Shown here one piece after another: positions 61,340 to 64,000 of a stretch of DNA of 64,000 bases. A program made the translations under genes and the position numbers. The notes beneath the pieces were generated by a model that was not told where the DNA came from, ran no database searches, and saw nothing but the letters and a program-made list of their open reading frames with translations. This DNA is from Candidatus Rhodoferax bjergmarkensis. Its GTDB lineage: Bacteria; Pseudomonadota; Gammaproteobacteria; Burkholderiales; Burkholderiaceae_C. Every line of letters starts with the position of its first letter. The stretch's first letter is position 1. The stretch spans positions 62,001 to 126,000 of the forward strand of contig JADJFX010000002.1 in the NCBI GenBank assembly GCA_016708345.1. Reading direction: 5' to 3'.

Positions 61340-62668
61340 CTAATTTTCCAGACGCTTGATGAGAATTGGCGCTATGACGGGCATTGAGTCGCTGATTTGA
61401 ATCAGCGGCACCAGTGCCTGGCCCACCGCCTGCGCCGTGGACTCATCGGCAGCATGCACCATGGCCAGCACATCACCCACTTCCACACGCTGACCAAGCT
61501 GCACAAATTGGGTAAATCCCACGCGCAAATCCACCGCGTCACTGGCTTGGCGACGGCCACCGCCCAATGCAATTACCAAAAGCCCAATGTCTCGCGTTGC
61601 CATGGCGCTGACCCAGCCACTGTTCGTCGCTTTGACCGGCTGTTGCACTGGCGCGCAGGGGAGGTAGTGGCTGGAGCGTTCCACAAAGTCTTTCGGCCCG
61701 CCAAGCTCCATCACCATGCGGGCAAAGTGCTCCATTGCACGGCCACTGCTGAGTGCGGTGTCCACCCTTTTCAGGGCGTCGGTAGGGTCGGTGGCCAACC
61801 GCCCCATCACCAGCAGTTCCGCGCTCGACATGCGGGTAATCTCAAGCAGACGCGGCTCGCGCCGCTGGCCTTGCAAAAAGGCAAGTGCTTCACTTACTTC
61901 GACAGCATTTCCGCAGCTGTCACCCAACACCTGGTTCATGTCCGTGATCAAGGCCCGGGTGGGCAAACCGGCACCGTTGGCCACTTGAACCAGCGAGCTT
62001 GCGAGTTCATCCGCCATGGCAAAGGAGGCCGCAAAGGCCCCGTTGCCGGTTTTGACGTCCATCACAAGTCCCTGCAAGCCAGCGGCCAGCTTCTTGGACA
62101 AAATGCTGGCGGTGATCAGCGCGACCGACTCCACGGTGGCCGTCACATCGCGAATGGCATACAAGCGCCGATCCGCCGGAGCCAGCTCTGCCGTTTGCCC
62201 CATGATGACGCAGCCCGCGCCCTTGAGCGCCCGGCGCAGGCGCTGCGTGTCGGGCGTGCTCTGGTAGCCGGGAATGCTGGCCAACTTGTCCAAGGTGCCC
62301 CCGGTGTGGCCCAAGCCACGGCCCGAAATCATGGGCACATAGCCGCCGCAAGCCGCCACGATGGGTGCCAGCATCAGGCTGACTTTGTCACCCACGCCGC
62401 CGGTGGAGTGTTTGTCCAGAATGGGGCCGGGCAAATCTGCGCGGGTCCAATCCATCATCAAACCCGAGCGGGTCATGGCTTGGGTGAGGTCAATGGTTTC
62501 CTGGTTTGACATGCCTTTGAGAAACATGGCCATGGCCATGGCGGCGGCCTGGCCTTCACTCCAGGAGCCGTCGACCAAGCCACGTACAAATGCATCAATG
62601 TGAGGGCGCTCCAGTCGGTGGCCATCGCGCTTGCTGCGAATGATTTCCTGCGCCAGCATGTCAGTCAT
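61340..62668 (-). CDS. deoA: Thymidine phosphorylase
   Basis: About 442 residues, normal for the family. The phosphate-binding signature is 'DKHSTGGVGDKVSL', with 'MISGRGLGHTGGTLDKL' following, and 'VMDVKTGNGAF' further on. It splits thymidine to thymine and 2-deoxyribose-1-phosphate. ATG 62668 ('MTDMLAQEIIRSKRDGH') is preferred; the upstream extension in this frame lies within deoC. It is the third gene of the punA-deoC-deoA operon. Confidence 0.95.
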   Translation of the reverse strand: MTDMLAQEIIRSKRDGHRLERPHIDAFVRGLVDGSWSEGQAAAMAMAMFLKGMSNQETIDLTQAMTRSGLMMDWTRADLPGPILDKHSTGGVGDKVSLMLAPIVAACGGYVPMISGRGLGHTGGTLDKLASIPGYQSTPDTQRLRRALKGAGCVIMGQTAELAPADRRLYAIRDVTATVESVALITASILSKKLAAGLQGLVMDVKTGNGAFAASFAMADELASSLVQVANGAGLPTRALITDMNQVLGDSCGNAVEVSEALAFLQGQRREPRLLEITRMSSAELLVMGRLATDPTDALKRVDTALSSGRAMEHFARMVMELGGPKDFVERSSHYLPCAPVQQPVKATNSGWVSAMATRDIGLLVIALGGGRRQASDAVDLRVGFTQFVQLGQRVEVGDVLAMVHAADESTAQAVGQALVPLIQISDSMPVIAPILIKRLEN

Positions 62669-62682
62669 CCTTAGCGTAAAAG

Positions 62683-63480
62683 TTAGTAAGCGGTGGAAGA
62701 AGCAGGGGCGGGCACCTTGCCAGCCAGGACCGCTTCGATGTCGTCCAGCAAGCTGCTGGCACCGATGCGAAAGCGCCCGGCATTGAGCGCCGCCGCACCC
62801 AGGTGTTCTTGACACAAGGCGATGTAGCAGGCAGCTTCTGGCACCGTGCGAATGCCGCCGGAGGCCTTGAAGCCAACCCGGTGGGCCGCAGAAGGGTCGT
62901 TTGCAATCACCGTCAACATGGTTCGTGCGGCCTCAATGGTTGCGCTGACGGGCGTCTTGCCGGTGCTGGTTTTTAAAAAATCGGCCCCGGCGTCCAGGCT
63001 GATGCGGCAGGCGCGTTCAATCCAGCGGGCCTCCTTCAATTCACCGGTTTCCAGAATTACTTTCAGCAGCAGATTCGGGCAGGCTTTGCGCACCGCCGCC
63101 AGCAACTGCGCCACCGCCAGCTCGTCACCTGCCTGCAGATGCTTGTAGGGCAACACCACGTCCACCTCTTGGGCACCACTTTGCAAAATGGTGCCGGTCT
63201 CGCGCACGGCGCGTTCAAGGTCCGCGTTGCCATCGGGGAAGTTCGCCACGGCTGCGACGGCAATTCTGGGCGGAACCTGTTGGCGGGCGAAAGCGGCCAG
63301 GCGCGGCCACACGCACACCGCGGCGACCGGGCCAAACGAAGTTTGCGCGCGTTCACACAAGCGGGCAATGTCGACCTCGGTGTCCTGCGGGTTCAGGCTG
63401 GTCAAGTCCAGGCAAGACATGGCCAGTTGGGCGCTGGCCTTGAGGTCAAGTGTCCTGTGTTGAGGTGACAAAGCGTTCAT
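62683..63480 (-). CDS. deoC: Deoxyribose-phosphate aldolase
   Basis: 265 residues, TIM barrel. The Schiff-base lysine is in 'DFLKTSTGK', with the other active-site lysines in 'LLLKVILETG' and 'VGFKASGGIRT'. It cleaves 2-deoxyribose-5-phosphate to glyceraldehyde-3-phosphate and acetaldehyde. It lies between the phosphorylase genes with gaps of 9 and 14 bp, so the three are co-transcribed. The acetaldehyde would feed into acetyl-CoA. Confidence 0.95.
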   Translation of the reverse strand: MNALSPQHRTLDLKASAQLAMSCLDLTSLNPQDTEVDIARLCERAQTSFGPVAAVCVWPRLAAFARQQVPPRIAVAAVANFPDGNADLERAVRETGTILQSGAQEVDVVLPYKHLQAGDELAVAQLLAAVRKACPNLLLKVILETGELKEARWIERACRISLDAGADFLKTSTGKTPVSATIEAARTMLTVIANDPSAAHRVGFKASGGIRTVPEAACYIALCQEHLGAAALNAGRFRIGASSLLDDIEAVLAGKVPAPASSTAY

Positions 63481-63489
63481 ATATGGAGT

Positions 63490-64000
63490 TCAATCGGGCC
63501 CATTCTGGCGGGAGATGAGGTCGGCCAAAAATCGGCTGGTGAGTTTTGCACTGGCCTGGGCTTGCGCCAGCGTGTGGGCATGGCTGAGCACTTCGGTGGA
63601 CAAGCCCGCCGCCAAGTTGGTGATAAGCGACAGGGCCAGCACGCGCATGCCCAGGAAGCGCGCAAAAATAGTCTCCGGCACGCAGCTCATGCCCACGGCA
63701 TCACCCCCCAGCAGGGCAAACATGCGAATTTCAGCCGGTGTTTCAAACTGCGGGCCAAAAGCCCACACGTACACCCCTTCATGCAATGGCAGAGCCTGCT
63801 GTGCGGCAAGGTGTCGGGCCTGGGTGCGTAAATCGGCGTCGTAGGCGTTTGCCATGTTGACGAAACGCGCAGTGCCGACTTCACCCACCAGCGGTGAGCG
63901 CTGCGCAAAATTGATATGGTCGGACAGCACCATCAAACTGTGCGGCGGCATGTCCGCACGCAAGCTGCCTGCCGCATTGGTTTGAATCAAAATGTCGCAG
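63490..64000 (-). CDS. punA: Purine-nucleoside phosphorylase (partial)
   Basis: The C-terminal ~170 residues are visible and the gene runs off the right edge. It reads 'ILIQTNAAGSLR', 'LMVLSDHINF', 'YVWAFGPQFETPAEIRM' and 'LLGGDAVGMSCVPETIFAR', all typical of trimeric PNP (PNP/MTAP family); 'ALSLITNLAAG' is the conserved Asn loop. The enzyme phosphorolyses purine nucleosides. The start codon is outside the window; the frame is open to base 63999. Confidence 0.92.
   Translation of the reverse strand, partial: CDILIQTNAAGSLRADMPPHSLMVLSDHINFAQRSPLVGEVGTARFVNMANAYDADLRTQARHLAAQQALPLHEGVYVWAFGPQFETPAEIRMFALLGGDAVGMSCVPETIFARFLGMRVLALSLITNLAAGLSTEVLSHAHTLAQAQASAKLTSRFLADLISRQNGPD

Overview
The window reads as chromosomal DNA of a betaproteobacterium of the Comamonadaceae, most like Rhodoferax, Polaromonas or relatives. 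This rests on the wording of the housekeeping proteins (Hsp33, GlnRS, DinG, RsxB, intracellular PHB depolymerase, CoA-transferase), the moderately high GC content and a dispersed short repeat family. It is an inference from protein content; there is no rRNA gene. I saw no tRNA, CRISPR array, prophage or IS transposase.

Layout. 0-2 kb: partial DUF455 protein, gamma-carbonic anhydrase, Hsp33. 2-7.5 kb (minus): diguanylate cyclase, CheC-type phosphatase, hybrid kinase in a tight operon. 7.5-18 kb: DinG helicase, PAS-GGDEF-EAL protein, HDOD protein, membrane CheA-like kinase, GlnRS. 18-19.7 kb: two nearly identical tandem genes for a small secreted repeat protein, then a His-rich secreted protein whose leader contains a terminator-like hairpin. 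19.7-27.3 kb: frameshifted 5-formyl-THF cyclo-ligase, Slt transglycosylase, a MITE-like element, orphan ParA, KefF/KefB pair, zinc-ribbon metalloprotease-like membrane protein. 27.4-33.2 kb: a signalling operon (periplasmic-binding sensor kinase, single-domain receiver, REC-GGDEF-EAL). 33.3-40.5 kb: methyltransferase, secreted protein, LytS/LytTR pair, CHASE hybrid kinase. 40.6-45.7 kb: GspE/PilB-like ATPase with a degenerate receiver-like tail, pilin remnant, glycogen phosphorylase. 45.8-51.5 kb: enoyl-CoA hydratase, dienoyl-CoA reductase with SnoaL tail, PadR regulator with paired operators, fatty acyl reductase. 51.9-57.5 kb: diguanylate cyclase, hydrolase with in-frame stop, sensor kinase, RsxB, internally deleted PHB depolymerase. 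57.8-61.3 kb: a cluster of broken genes (TPR protein, PAS-LuxR regulator, both CoA-transferase subunits, spermidine-synthase-like protein). 61.3-64 kb: punA-deoC-deoA nucleoside catabolism operon, running off the right edge.

Two themes stand out. First, signalling is dense: six histidine kinases and four GGDEF proteins in 64 kb, several in translationally coupled operons that end in c-di-GMP enzymes. Second, the DNA carries small mobile repeats and gene decay. I find a family of 57-bp elements (six clear copies and one degenerate). Two clear copies sit inside glnS and kefB and are read there in the same frame as 19-codon insertions. A second element has 26-bp terminal inverted repeats; one copy abuts slt and the other lies between the two dead CoA-transferase genes. 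Most single-base lesions are deletions, so sequencing error must be excluded, but the scoA and phaZ internal deletions are too large for that explanation.
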